Assembly (NCBI GenBank): GCA_963764825.1
Contig: CAVXUA010000008.1
Location: forward strand, 62,001-126,000
Length of the DNA stretch: 64,000 bases
Direction of reading: 5' to 3'
Source: JAZGGS01 sp963764825
Lineage (GTDB): Bacteria > Bacteroidota > Ignavibacteria > Ignavibacteriales > Ignavibacteriaceae
The notes under the pieces are model-generated. The model did no database searches. It saw only the letters and a list, made by a program, of their open reading frames with translations, and had not been told where the DNA came from. Numbering within the stretch: the first letter of the stretch is position 1; every line of letters begins with the position of its first letter. Positions 39,887 through 50,533 of this stretch are shown here, one piece after another. The translations under genes were made by a program, and so were the position numbers.

Positions 39887-42800
39887 ATGTTTAAGCAAAA
39901 TTTAGATACAGTTGGCTATCCCGAAATTGAGAAGGAAATACTCAAATTCTGGGAGGAAAATAAAACTTTTGAAAAAAGTATTTCTTCAAGATCCGCTGAA
40001 AAACCTTTCACTTTTTACGAAGGACCTCCAACTGCAAATGGTAAACCGGGAATTCATCATGTAATTTCCAGAACTATTGAAAGACCTAGTTTGTAGATAC
40101 AAAACAATGCAGGGTTATCGTGTTGAAAGAAAAGCTGGATGGGATACGCATGGATTACCTGTTGAGATTGAGGTTGAGAAAAAGTTAGGGATAAAACATA
40201 AAAGTGAAGCAATTGAATTTGGAATTGAAAAATATAACCAGGCATGCCGCGATAGCGTTTTTACTTATTTAGATCTCTGGGAAAAAATGACTACGCGGAT
40301 GGGCTACTGGGTTGATCTTGATTCTGCTTATGTAACTTTAACAAATAATTATATCGAATCTGTTTGGTGGGCACTTAAAATTTTATTTGATAAAGGACTT
40401 ATCTACAAAGATTATAAAATCGTTCCGCAGGATCCTAAATCTGAAACAGTTCTTTCAGCGCATGAACTGGCTCTTGGTTACAGAGAAACAAAAGATCCAT
40501 CTGTTTATGCACTTTTCAAACTAAAAAATTCTGACGAATATTTTCTTGTCTGGACAACAACCCCATGGACACTTATTTCTAACGTTGCCCTCGCTGTTGG
40601 ACCAGAGATTGATTATGTGAAGATCTTAAATAAAGAGAAGAAAATTATTCTTGCCGAGGAACTCCTTTCAGTTATAGATGGTGATTATGAAGTTCTTGAA
40701 AGAGTAAAGGGAAGTGTGCTGGAAGGAATTGAGTACGAACAGTTATTTGATTATGTACAAGTAAATAAAAAAGCTTTTTATGTATGCGCGGCTGAATTTG
40801 TAAGCACTAAAGATGGATCGGGAATTGTACATATTGCTCCTGCTTTTGGAGCTGATGATTACGATCTTTCAAAGAAATACGATTTGCCAATGATGCAGCC
40901 AGTAACCCGAGGAGGATTGTTTACCGAAGAGGTTACAGATTTTGCAGGGCAGTTTGTTAAAGATGCTGATAAAGATATAATTTATAAGATGAAGCAGGAA
41001 GGAAAGCTTTATAAAAAAGAAACAATAACTCATACTTACCCGTTTAGCTGGCGTAACGAAGATGTCCCGGTAATTTATTATGCCCGCGAATCGTGGTTCA
41101 TTAAAACTACCTCTGTTGCAGATAGAATGATAGAGCTGAATAAAACTATCAACTGGCAGCCGCCTGAAGTTGGTGCAGGTCGTTTTGGAAACTGGCTCGA
41201 GGAAAATAAAGATTGGGCTCTTTCGCGCGACAGGTTCTGGGCAACTCCTTTACCAATCTGGGTAAGTGATGATGGCGATTTGTTTGCCGTTGGCAGTATT
41301 GCTGAATTGAAAGATGGATTTATTGAAGAGAACGGCAAACGTAAACCTGTAAGCGAAATTGAAGAGATAGATCTTCATAAACCGTTTGTTGATAAAATTT
41401 TATTCGAGAAAGATGGAAAAATATTTAGACGCACTCCTGAATTAATTGATGTTTGGTTCGATTCCGGTTCTATGCCTTTTGCGCAATATCATTATCCTTT
41501 TGAAAATAAAGAGTGGTTCGAAAAGAATGCTTTCCCTGCAGATTTTATAAGCGAGGGAATTGATCAAACAAGGGGTTGGTTTTACACACTTCATGCAATT
41601 TCTTCAATGCTTTTTGATAGCGTTGCCTTTAAAAATATAATAGTTAATGAGCTTATCCTTGATAAAAAAGGATTAAAGATGTCTAAAACAAAGGGCAACA
41701 CGGTGGATCCATTTATGCTCTTTGAAAAATACGGTGCAGATGCAACAAGATGGTACTTAATTACAAACAGTCCGCCTTGGCGCCCTACACTTTTTGATGA
41801 AGAAGGACTTGTAGAAGTTCAAAGGAAATTTTTTGGAACACTGTTAAATACTTATTCCTTCTTCGCTCTTTATGCTAACATCGATAAGTTTAACTACAAT
41901 GAAACTCCTGTTACTTTTGAAAAAAGAGAGGAGATTGACAGGTGGATACTTTCACGGCTTAACTCTCTTGTTGATGAATATGAAAAACTTATGGATAGTT
42001 ACGAAATTACAAAAGCTGCAAGAGCCGTATCAAGTTTTACTGTTGATCAGCTTTCTAACTGGTATGTAAGAAGATGCCGCAGGCGTTTCTGGAAATCTGA
42101 AATGAATGAAAACAAACTTGCTGCATACCAAACATTATATGAATGTCTTGAAACAATCTGTAAGTTAACTTCACCCTTTATACCTTTTCTATCTGAAGAG
42201 ATTTATCAGAATCTTAACTCTGTAACCGGTAAAGAAAGTAATGAATCAATACACCTTTCTGAATACCCGAAAGTTGGGAAAACGGATAAAGAACTGGAAC
42301 TAAAAATGGATATTGCCCAGAGAGTTGTTTATTTAACCAGGGCGATGCGCGCAAAGGAAAACCTGAAAGTAAGACAACCGCTTAAAAAAATAATGGTTGC
42401 TGTTGAAGCAGGTATGCGTGAAGCACTGGCTATGATGAAGGATGTTATACTTGATGAGGTAAATATAAAAGAGCTTGTTATTCTTGAAGATGATTCTGAA
42501 ATCGTACAAAAATCTGCTAAAGCTAATTTTAAATCGATTGGTCCTCGTTTTGGCAAACAAGTTAAACAGGTTGCAGCAGCTATTTCTGCTTTAAGTAAAA
42601 ACGAAATATCGAAACTGGAAGCAGGCGAGGAAATTCATCTTTCGATAGATGATTCTGAATTGACAATTACAAAAGAAGATATTATAGTAGTTAGTTCGGA
42701 AATAAAAGGTTGGGCAGTGGAAAGTGATAGCACAGTAACCGTAGCTATTGATAAAGAACTTGATGTGCAGCTTATAGCCGAAGGACTTGCACGCGAATTT

Positions 42801-43040
42801 GTTAACAGGGTGCAAAACATGCGCAAAGATGCAGGGTTTGAGGTAACAGATAAAATAAAAATCTATTATTCCGGCAGCGAACTGATTATTGATGCTGTTG
42901 AATCTTTCAATCAGTATATTACTAATGAAACTTTAGCTGAATGCCTGGAACACAATGGGAATGAAAACAAAGGATATAAACAGGATTGGGAGATTGGGGA
43001 ACAAACATTTTCTATCAATATTGAAAAGATAAGTTTTTAA
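39887..43040 (+). CDS. ileS: Isoleucine-tRNA ligase (one frameshift)
   Basis: About 1050 residues. The HIGH-type motif is in GPPTANGKPGIHHV. Then RYKTMQGYRVERKAGWDTHG, the editing-domain WTTTPWTLISNVALAVGP, ARESWFIKTT, DVWFDSGSMPFAQYHYP, and a KMSKS-type LKMSKTKGNTVDPF. The anticodon-binding region has LSNWYVRRCRRRFWK. The long form and C-terminal extension fit the IleRS2-like class found in FCB bacteria. An extra G near 40075 separates ISRTI from KDLVCRYKT. Confidence 0.93.
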
Positions 43041-43057
43041 ACATAGGAGTTAATGAA

Positions 43058-43853
43058 ATGGCAAAGAAAACAACTAAGAAAAAAGTGACAAAAAAGAGAA
43101 CGGCAGGTAAAGCCGGCGCTAAGAAAAAATCAACTGTAAAGAAACTAGCTACTAAAAAGGTAGCACCTAAAAAGAAAACAGTTGCAAAAAAAACTGTCAG
43201 TAGAAAAGTAACAACTAAAAAGAAAACTACTAAAGCATCTACGCCAAAGAAAAAAACAACTGCAAAAAAAGCTGTTGCAAAGAAAATTACTGCGACAAAA
43301 AAATCTACTAGTACCACAACCAGGAAGAAAGTTACAAAACCATTGAAAAAAACTACTGCTGTACGATCCAGAGTAAAGAAAGAAAAAACAATGGAGGACG
43401 TAATTTCAACTGCCGAAGCGCGCGCAAAAGCTATTAAAAAGATAAAAGGTTACGGTAAAAAAGATCTTGAACACTTCAAAAGTGTTATAATGGAGAAACG
43501 GGACGAAATTATTGAGCAGCTTCAAAATCTTAAAGAACAAATGTTAGATCCCACTACTGGCGAATATATAAATGAAAATTCTCCTTATTCATTGCACATG
43601 GCTGAACAGGGAACTGATGCAATGGAAAGAGAAAAAACTTTTCTGTATGCGCAGAGAGAAAATAAATTTCTTGGGCTACCTGGAAGATGCACTGAAAAGA
43701 ATTGACAGCGGTACTTACGGTATTTGCGTTGAGTGTATTGAAGAACCACAGAATTTATGCGGAACCTGTCCGTTAATTCCTAAAGAAAGACTGGAAGCGG
43801 TACCACACAGCCAGCATTGTCTTCCAATTAAGCAAAGACAGGAGAAGAAGTAA
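43058..43853 (+). CDS. DksA/TraR-family protein with long Lys-rich N-terminus (one frameshift)
   Basis: About 264 residues. Residues 1 to ~110 are a histone H1/AlgP-like tail of K, T, A and V (TKKKVTKKRTAGKAGAKKK and similar), likely to bind nucleic acid. Residues ~140 to the end match DksA/TraR: KKDLEHFKSVIMEKRDEII coiled coil, EQGTDAMEREKTFLYAQRE, ALKRIDSGTYGICVEC and PKERLEAVPHSQHC. An extra C near 43678 breaks the frame. The zinc finger is odd: after CVEC there is an inserted EEPQNLCGTC, and the last pair is reduced to a single Cys (HCLPIK). It sits between ileS and lspA, where dksA-like genes are common. Confidence 0.85.
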
Positions 43854-43917
43854 TAGCTTTTAAAGCTTTAAAATATATTTTAATATTTATTGCTTTATCG
43901 AAGGGAATGGATTTAGG

Positions 43918-44517
43918 TTGAAAGTAATTATTATTTCATTCCTGGTTCTTCTGGCAGACCAGTTTTCAAAACTTTATATCAAAGGATTCGCAATTCCTTT
44001 TTTCGAACCGGTAAATTCGGGGTTAAGCGTTGGGGAAAGCATTCCTTTATTCAATAATTTCTTACATATTACCCTGGTAGAGAATCCCGGGATGGCATTT
44101 GGTTTTGATCCCGGTTCAGATTTTAAATTGTGGATTTCATTATTCTCACTTATTGCCAGTGTTGGTTTGCTGGTTTACTTATACATCGTAAGAAATAAAG
44201 CACTAATATTAAGAGTTGCAATCGCTTTTATACTTGGTGGGGCAATTGGTAATCTTATAGATAAAATGTTTTACGGGTTGCTGTTCGATTATGCACCCTT
44301 GTTTTACGGCAGAGTTGTTGATTTTATAGACATGCGGTTATTCAGCATTTTTATTTTAAATAAATCGTATGGAGTTTATATTTTTAATTTTGCTGATCTT
44401 GCAATAACTGCCGGCATTATTAGTTTTATTTTATTTCTTTATAAACAAAGTAAGGAAAGCCAAAGAGTCTTAATTCCTGTTACTGATGAATTAAACTCAG
44501 AGCAAAAAAAATATTGA
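43918..44517 (+). CDS. lspA: Signal peptidase II homologue, copy 1
   Basis: 199 residues with four membrane helices; cleaves prolipoprotein signal peptides in the inner membrane. Family residues: LADQFSKLYIK, NPGMAFGFDPGSDFK, GGAIGNLIDKM (catalytic Asp), VVDFIDMR and FNFADLAITAG (second catalytic Asp). The start is TTG 43918 after an AGG. Compared with E. coli LspA it has an insert of ~20 residues between the first helix and NPGMAFG, and another before FNFAD. It is followed immediately by a second copy. Confidence 0.9.
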   Translation: MKVIIISFLVLLADQFSKLYIKGFAIPFFEPVNSGLSVGESIPLFNNFLHITLVENPGMAFGFDPGSDFKLWISLFSLIASVGLLVYLYIVRNKALILRVAIAFILGGAIGNLIDKMFYGLLFDYAPLFYGRVVDFIDMRLFSIFILNKSYGVYIFNFADLAITAGIISFILFLYKQSKESQRVLIPVTDELNSEQKKY

Positions 44518-45203
44518 GAGTATTATATTTTACACTAGCAGTTTTAATAACCGACCAGCTTAGCAAGATTTATATCAAGGGTATAACCATTCCTTTTTTG
44601 AATTTAGAACTGGAAGGAATGTACTACGGTGAGTCTATTTCCGTCCTCGGTGATTTTTTCAAAATAACCTTTATCGAAAACCCGGGGATGGCATTCGGTT
44701 TCAATCCCGGTTCAGATTTTAAACTTTGGGTCTCGCTATTTTCGTTAGTTGCAAGCATTGGATTACTGGTTTATCTTTATTTAGCAAGGAAAAAATCACT
44801 TAGTTTAAGAATTGCCATTGCAATGATTCTTGGGGGTGCAATTGGTAATCTTATAGATAGAATGTTCTACGGAATAATTTATGATTATGCCCCTATGTTT
44901 TATGGAAAGGTTGTAGATTTTTTCGATTTCGATTTTTTCGATTTCTCTATTTTAGGACGCGATTACGATAGGTGGCCGATATTCAATATTGCTGATGCAT
45001 CTGTTACAGTTGGGGTTTTAATTTTAATATTTTTCTACAGGCATCACTCTAAAGTTGAACCAGGTGAAGAAGAAGTAATTGAAAAAGAAACTGGAGATAT
45101 AAGCGAGCAGGTTCCCGAAGCAAAGTTAAATGTTGAAAAATTGAATGAAGATGGTACAGCAGCAAATGGTGAAGCTGATAAAGGAAAAGAAATACCGATT
45201 TGA
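44514..45203 (+). CDS. lspA: Signal peptidase II homologue, copy 2, with acidic tail
   Basis: 229 residues, clearly paralogous to the preceding protein: LITDQLSKIYIKG, NPGMAFGFNPGSDFK, GGAIGNLIDRM, VVDFFDFDFFDF and FNIADASVTVG, so both catalytic Asp remain. The start is TTG 44514, overlapping the previous TGA. It differs by a ~50-residue soluble C-terminal tail rich in Glu and Asp (EPGEEEVIEKETGDISE). The pair arose by tandem duplication. Confidence 0.9.
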   Translation: MRVLYFTLAVLITDQLSKIYIKGITIPFLNLELEGMYYGESISVLGDFFKITFIENPGMAFGFNPGSDFKLWVSLFSLVASIGLLVYLYLARKKSLSLRIAIAMILGGAIGNLIDRMFYGIIYDYAPMFYGKVVDFFDFDFFDFSILGRDYDRWPIFNIADASVTVGVLILIFFYRHHSKVEPGEEEVIEKETGDISEQVPEAKLNVEKLNEDGTAANGEADKGKEIPI

Positions 45204-46155
45204 AGTACCGGAAGGAAAGAAGAAAGAACGTATAGACCTTTTCTTAACGAACTCCATTGAAAATGCCACCCGCTCTAGGGTACAAAAACTCATTGAAGCC
45301 GAACTTGTTACAGTAAATGGAAAGATTGTTAAGGCAAATTATAAACCGAAGCCCCACGATATAATTGAGGCAGTCCAACCTATTAGCCCGCGCCCCGAAA
45401 ATGTTATCCCTGAAGATATTCCACTTGATATTGTTTATGAAGATGAATACCTGCTTGTTGTTAATAAGCCCGCTGGAATGGTTGCTCATCCCGCTTACGC
45501 AAATTATACCGGGACTTTAGTAAACGCCCTGCTTCATTATTCAAACAAGCTTAGCCATGCAAACCAGGCAGGCAGACCGGGCATTATTCACCGGCTGGAT
45601 AAAGATACAAGTGGGTTGCTTGTAGTTGCTAAGGATGATTGGACACATGCAAAAATTGCTGAACAGTTTTCAAAGCATACTACAGAAAGAGAATATCATG
45701 CAGTCTGCTGGGGAATATTTCCCGATAGCAAAGGTGAAATATCACATAACATTGCACGGAGTAAAAAAGACCGCAAGAAATTTACTACTAGTCAGAGTGA
45801 TGGAAAAACGGCTCTAACATATTATGAAGTGATGGAAGAATTTGAGTTTACATCGTATATAAAACTTAATCTCAAAACCGGCAGGACTCATCAAATCAGG
45901 GTTCATCTTTCCAGTATAGGTAAACCTGTATTCGGAGATGCTACTTATGGTGGCAGGCAAATAGTATATGGCTCTGAATTTCCGAAAATTAAAAGCAGGG
46001 TTCAAAACCTATTGAAGGAAATGTCAAGGCAGGCGCTGCATGCCAAATCATTAGGTTTTTTCCATCCTCACCTTAACAAAACAGTTAGCTTTAGTTCTGA
46101 ATTACCTGATGATATGAATTTGTTAGTTGAAAATCTAAAAAGCACATCCTCCTAA
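45145..46155 (+). CDS. rluD: RluA-family 23S rRNA pseudouridine synthase, RluD-like
   Basis: S4 RNA-binding domain (RIDLFLTNSIENATRSRVQK) followed by the synthase domain: VNKPAGMVAHPA, IIHRLDKDTSGLLVVAK with the catalytic Asp, KTGRTHQIRVHL and FGDATYGG. 336 residues from the first ATG; ATG 45166 is an alternative start. Either one overlaps the end of lspA copy 2, so coupling is likely. The 60-bp overlap region codes in both frames. RluD versus other RluA members is not certain. Confidence 0.88.
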   Translation: MKMVQQQMVKLIKEKKYRFEVPEGKKKERIDLFLTNSIENATRSRVQKLIEAELVTVNGKIVKANYKPKPHDIIEAVQPISPRPENVIPEDIPLDIVYEDEYLLVVNKPAGMVAHPAYANYTGTLVNALLHYSNKLSHANQAGRPGIIHRLDKDTSGLLVVAKDDWTHAKIAEQFSKHTTEREYHAVCWGIFPDSKGEISHNIARSKKDRKKFTTSQSDGKTALTYYEVMEEFEFTSYIKLNLKTGRTHQIRVHLSSIGKPVFGDATYGGRQIVYGSEFPKIKSRVQNLLKEMSRQALHAKSLGFFHPHLNKTVSFSSELPDDMNLLVENLKSTSS

Positions 46156-46229
46156 ATTGAATGCAATAATTATTTATATTTGCAATCACCTGATTTTTTT
46201 ATTCAGTTATTATAAACTATAAAAAAGAA

Positions 46230-47646
46230 ATGTTAACACTTTATAATTCCTTAACGAAGAAGAAAGAAGAATTTATTCCAATCGATCCGCATGAAGTTAA
46301 TTTTTATATATGCGGACCGACAGTTTACGATTTCTTCCATATTGGTAATGCCAGAACTTTTGTTATGGCAGATATCCTGAGAAAATATTTGGATTATAAA
46401 GGATTCAAAGTAAAATTTTTAATGAACCTGACTGATATTGATGACCGAATAATTAAAAAATCGATTAGTGATAAAATATCTTATGATGAAGTTGCATCGA
46501 AATATTCCGAAGCATTTTTTGATGATATAAAGCGTTTAAAATTAAAACCAGCAGATCTATATCCAAAAGCTACCGCGCATATTGAAGATATTAAAACGAT
46601 GATCAAAAAACTTGTGGATAACGGCGCGGCATATAGTGTTGACGGGAATGTTTTTTACGATGTAAACAAATTCAAGACTTACGGAAAACTAAGCGGTAAA
46701 AATACAGATGAACTGGAAGCTGGTGCAAGGGTTGAGATAAACGAAGAGAAGAGGAATCCACTAGATTTTTCTTTATGGAAAAAAGCAAAAGAAGGAGAAC
46801 CTTTCTGGGAAAGTGAATGGGGAAATGGGAGACCTGGTTGGCATATTGAGTGCTCTGCGATGAGCTGCAGTCATCTTGGCGAAACTTTTGATATACACGC
46901 CGGAGGTAACGATTTAATTTTCCCTCATCACGAAAATGAGATTGCACAAAGTGAAGCCGCAAACGGCAAACAGTTTGTTAGGTATTGGATTCATTTCGGC
47001 TTCCTTAATATTAATAAAGAAAAGATGTCTAAATCACTTGGTAATTTTTTTACTGCCAGGGATGTACTTGATAGATATTCTGCTGAAGCGATTCGATTAT
47101 TTTTCTCGCAGGCATATTACAGGGGACCTTTAGATTTTAGTGATGACTTGCTGGACGCGGCTGAAAAGGGATTGGAAAAGTTAAGAAACCTTACCGATTT
47201 AATTGTTGAGGAATTAAAGAAAAATCAGGATAGGGGAACAGAATCTGATTTCAATTTTGATTCATATGAAAAGAAATTTGCTGAAGCGATGGATGATGAT
47301 TTAAACACGTCGCAGGCAGTGGCGGTCATCTTTGATTTTACTAAAGAAGTAAACCGTACGATTGCTGATAATGAAAACATAAACATTGAATTTTTTAAAA
47401 ACGTAAAATTATTTCTGGATAAAACAGCGGTTGGTGTTCTTGGAATAATAAATTTTGATGTTGAGAATAAATCTTTGAGTGAAGATTTGGACATTAATTA
47501 TATTGAACAAAAGATTGCAGAACGAAGATTCTGCAAAAAATGAAAAGAACTATGCACTTGCAGATGAGATAAGAGATGAATTAAAAGCCATAGGCATTGA
47601 ACTGAAAGATTCGAAAGAGGGAACGACTTATAAAATTGTAAAATAG
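46230..47646 (+). CDS. cysS: Cysteine-tRNA ligase (one frameshift near the 3' end)
   Basis: About 471 residues after repair. Zinc/active-site motifs: YICGPTVYDFFHIGNART (Cys and HIGH), IECSAMSCSHLG, DLIFPHHENEIAQSEA and KEKMSKSLGNFFT (KMSKS). An extra base near 47523 sends the frame to an early stop; the real end is probably SAKNEKNYALADEIRDELK to KEGTTYKIVK, stop 47644-47646. It ends 31 bases from the convergent FAD oxidase gene. Confidence 0.93.
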
Positions 47647-47677
47647 TTTAACAAAATTATGGTTTCATGGCTTCAAA

Positions 47678-49150
47678 TTATTCTTTTTCAAAAATATTCC
47701 CAACCCCTAAAATATAATTTGGATCGAATGTTTTTTTAAGCAATCTCATCTTATCTACATTATCTGCACCGTACATCTCCACAAGATATTCTCTTTTGTT
47801 TTTGCCAACCCCATGCTCTGCAGAAAAAGTACCGCCAAGCTTAATCGCTTTATTACAAATAACTTTATAAAGCATTTTTCCTTTTTCGAACTCTTCTTCA
47901 GTCTTCGGCAACATATTAAGATGGAGGTGTGAGTTGCCAGCATGACCATAAATTACATAATCTAACTTTTCCTTTTCCACTTCAACCTTACTTGCATAAT
48001 AGAAATCAATAAACTTATCATCAGGTACAGCAGCATCAGTTCCAAGTTTACGGAAATTATTTTTGTTCATATATTCATTAACGTTTACAGATATAGCATG
48101 CCTGAAATTGATAATTTGCACTTTATCTTTGTCGGTCATTGCAAACCAAGCTTCATCTTCTTTCCCGTCGTATTTTAAAAACAGGTTTATCCATTTTACC
48201 AATAAAGCTTCTTCATCATTACTGCAATGCTGCTCAAACCAGATTGCTGCTTCTGCATCAGCAGGAATATTTGAAAACTCTTTTCTTAAAAAATTAAGCG
48301 AGTTGTTATCGAAAAATTCTAATGCTCTTGCATCAATTCCATCTTCAGTCTTCAATTTGCGGGATTGGAAAGATTCATTTCTAGCTTCTGTTAAAAAATG
48401 TAAAGCACTTTTTTCAGAATTAAAAAAAAGCACACAGGAAATATCACTTAAAGGTAACGGAAGCAGTTTTAAGTTAAGTTTTGTAACTAGCCCAATCGTT
48501 CCTTCAGAACCAATAAATAAATCAATCGCGTCCATATTTTTTTTGCAAAAATATCCAGCAGCGTTTTTTGTGGAAGGCATTTCATAATCTGGCAGTTCAA
48601 GCTTGATTATTTTTCCTGCTGCAGTTTTTAGAGTTAGCAAAAAATCGATGGCAAAATATTCATTCCTCTTAAGCGTTAAAAGATCGCCATCTGGTAAAAC
48701 AACTTCTAGTTCCAGAATATAATCTCTTGTTGATCCGTACTTAAAAGTTCTCGCTCCGGAAGCGTTTGTTGCAACAGTACCACCAATGAAGCAGCTTTTT
48801 TCAGTTGGATCAGGAGGATAGAAAAGATTTTTTTTGTTTACTGCTTTTTCCAGATCAGAAAGAAGCACTCCGGGTTGAACAACTGCGAATCGGTTTTCTT
48901 TATCAATATCAATTATCCTGTTTAACTTATCTGTGGAAATTACAATTCCTCCTGCCGGAACTCCTCCACCGGTTACACCCGTTCTGTTTCCACTTACTGT
49001 AACTGGAATTCTATTTAGGTTTGCTTTCTTTATAACCTGAACAATATCAGCAACAGTTTCAGGAAAATAAACAGAATCACAAAATCCCTTAGTGTTGGAA
49101 GCATCAACCAGGTAATTTTCTATTTCATCTATTTTAGTTTTTACAATCAT
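47678..49150 (-). CDS. FAD-binding oxidase, GlcD/D-lactate dehydrogenase type
   Basis: 490 residues, intact. PCMH-type FAD domain: TVSGNRTGVTGGGVPAGG, GTVATNASGARTFKYG (FAD contacts). FAD-oxidase C domain: DYVIYGHAGNSHLHLNML and GGTFSAEHGVGKNKREYL. The family oxidises 2-hydroxy acids such as glycolate, D-lactate or D-2-hydroxyglutarate. No FeS partner subunit is encoded next to it, so the electron acceptor and substrate remain open. Confidence 0.88.
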   Translation of the reverse strand: MIVKTKIDEIENYLVDASNTKGFCDSVYFPETVADIVQVIKKANLNRIPVTVSGNRTGVTGGGVPAGGIVISTDKLNRIIDIDKENRFAVVQPGVLLSDLEKAVNKKNLFYPPDPTEKSCFIGGTVATNASGARTFKYGSTRDYILELEVVLPDGDLLTLKRNEYFAIDFLLTLKTAAGKIIKLELPDYEMPSTKNAAGYFCKKNMDAIDLFIGSEGTIGLVTKLNLKLLPLPLSDISCVLFFNSEKSALHFLTEARNESFQSRKLKTEDGIDARALEFFDNNSLNFLRKEFSNIPADAEAAIWFEQHCSNDEEALLVKWINLFLKYDGKEDEAWFAMTDKDKVQIINFRHAISVNVNEYMNKNNFRKLGTDAAVPDDKFIDFYYASKVEVEKEKLDYVIYGHAGNSHLHLNMLPKTEEEFEKGKMLYKVICNKAIKLGGTFSAEHGVGKNKREYLVEMYGADNVDKMRLLKKTFDPNYILGVGNIFEKE

Positions 49151-49195
49151 AATCAGGTTTAAATTAGCAGAGAATAAATTACATATCCAAATTGT

Positions 49196-50533
49196 TTAAT
49201 TATTATCAATCTCTCTTAACTTATAAAGATATTCTTTTTGTACATCCAATTTCGGAATACTCTCACCCTTCTTTTTATTGATGAGATTCATTCCTGTTTT
49301 CAAAAATAACTTGTCAACAGCATCAAACATATTTATTTCCGGGTATTCACTATCTCTAAGATGATGAATTAATTTTAGAGTTTTGAATCCATCAAACCAA
49401 TTTAGCTTTTGGTAGTGAATCTGTTTGCTGTTTTTACTATTCTTTAATATCCTATCCCACTGTCCTGGAAATTTTCTTTGTAATAAAAAAACTTTCAAAT
49501 CTTTGTTAATCTTACCGGCTTCGTCCATCAAAAGTTTTGTATCAATAATATTTTTATCATTAAATAATACTAGCCACTCTTTTAGAACATCAAATATAAC
49601 CGGATTATTTAACAGAAATTCATTCCGGGAATTAGATAAATATCTTGTAATGCTCCTTCCTGTTCCAAAGGGAACACGCCATGAATGCCTTGAAGAGGGA
49701 TAAACAGTTGTAGATATAATTCTATTAATTTTATAGTTTTTTGCTACTTTTTGTAGGAAGTAAAAATCTTCTGCTGCTCTTTTCTTATTCATCCCTCCAG
49801 CTTTAATATATGCGTTGTGATCAATAGTAAGTGTGGAACCGATTGTATGAAATGCATAAGATGAATTTGCATACTTTAAACCGAGAACATAATATCTTAA
49901 AAATATTTCATAAGGAATTACTGCTTCTGTAAGTTCATCCGTTCCTGAAACATCATGTGAGAAATTAATTGCAGCAGCAAACAGATTTTTATTGTTGAAC
50001 TCATCAACAACCATGCAAAGATAATCCTCATCAACTTTACAGTCTGCATCAAGCCAAATCATTATTTTCTTTTTCTTAATCGAATAATCGAACACAGTTA
50101 ATGCAAAATCCAAACCGATTTTTCTTGCATACCCAACTCCGCTAACTTTTTCGCTTAACTCTTTTCCTTTTGATGAGGCGTCAATTAAAGCAATATTTAA
50201 ACCTGAATCAATGACTTGTCGTATAACCAAATTGTCAATATCTTTTTGTTGTATAATTGAGCGAAGCAGTTTCATACTTCTTTTATTCGATTCTACAACT
50301 TCATTACTGTTTGTTGGCTTATTGTTGATCACAAAAATTACGAGTGTGTTGAAAAAATAATCTGGTTTATTATTAACAAGTGAGGTTAGTAAAGTTTCCA
50401 GGTTTTCAAATTCAGCAATAGCTGGTACAACAATAGCATTACTTATTTCTTTTTTTTCAATCCATTCAAGATTCCAGGGATTGGGAGGTTGTCTTTTTAG
50501 GTATGCTTCAACAAGTTTAGGATAAGACGGCAT
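49196..50533 (-). CDS. Family 2-like glycosyltransferase
   Basis: 445 residues from ATG 50533, which follows an AGGAAAG; an upstream TTG at 50557 would lengthen the overlap with miaA. GT-A fold marks: NAIVVPAIAEFENLETLL at the start, MIWLDADCKVDEDYLCMVV (DxD) and a downstream AGGMNKKRAAEDFYFLQKVAK (catalytic acid region). No membrane helices are obvious. The sugar and acceptor cannot be told. The start lies inside the 3' end of miaA. Confidence 0.75.
   Translation of the reverse strand: MPSYPKLVEAYLKRQPPNPWNLEWIEKKEISNAIVVPAIAEFENLETLLTSLVNNKPDYFFNTLVIFVINNKPTNSNEVVESNKRSMKLLRSIIQQKDIDNLVIRQVIDSGLNIALIDASSKGKELSEKVSGVGYARKIGLDFALTVFDYSIKKKKIMIWLDADCKVDEDYLCMVVDEFNNKNLFAAAINFSHDVSGTDELTEAVIPYEIFLRYYVLGLKYANSSYAFHTIGSTLTIDHNAYIKAGGMNKKRAAEDFYFLQKVAKNYKINRIISTTVYPSSRHSWRVPFGTGRSITRYLSNSRNEFLLNNPVIFDVLKEWLVLFNDKNIIDTKLLMDEAGKINKDLKVFLLQRKFPGQWDRILKNSKNSKQIHYQKLNWFDGFKTLKLIHHLRDSEYPEINMFDAVDKLFLKTGMNLINKKKGESIPKLDVQKEYLYKLREIDNN

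Noticed and set aside
43015..43317. Hydrophobic minus-strand frame opposite the Lys-rich tail
   Set aside because: The Phe/Val-rich product is simply the complement of AAA/ACA-type codons in the tail.
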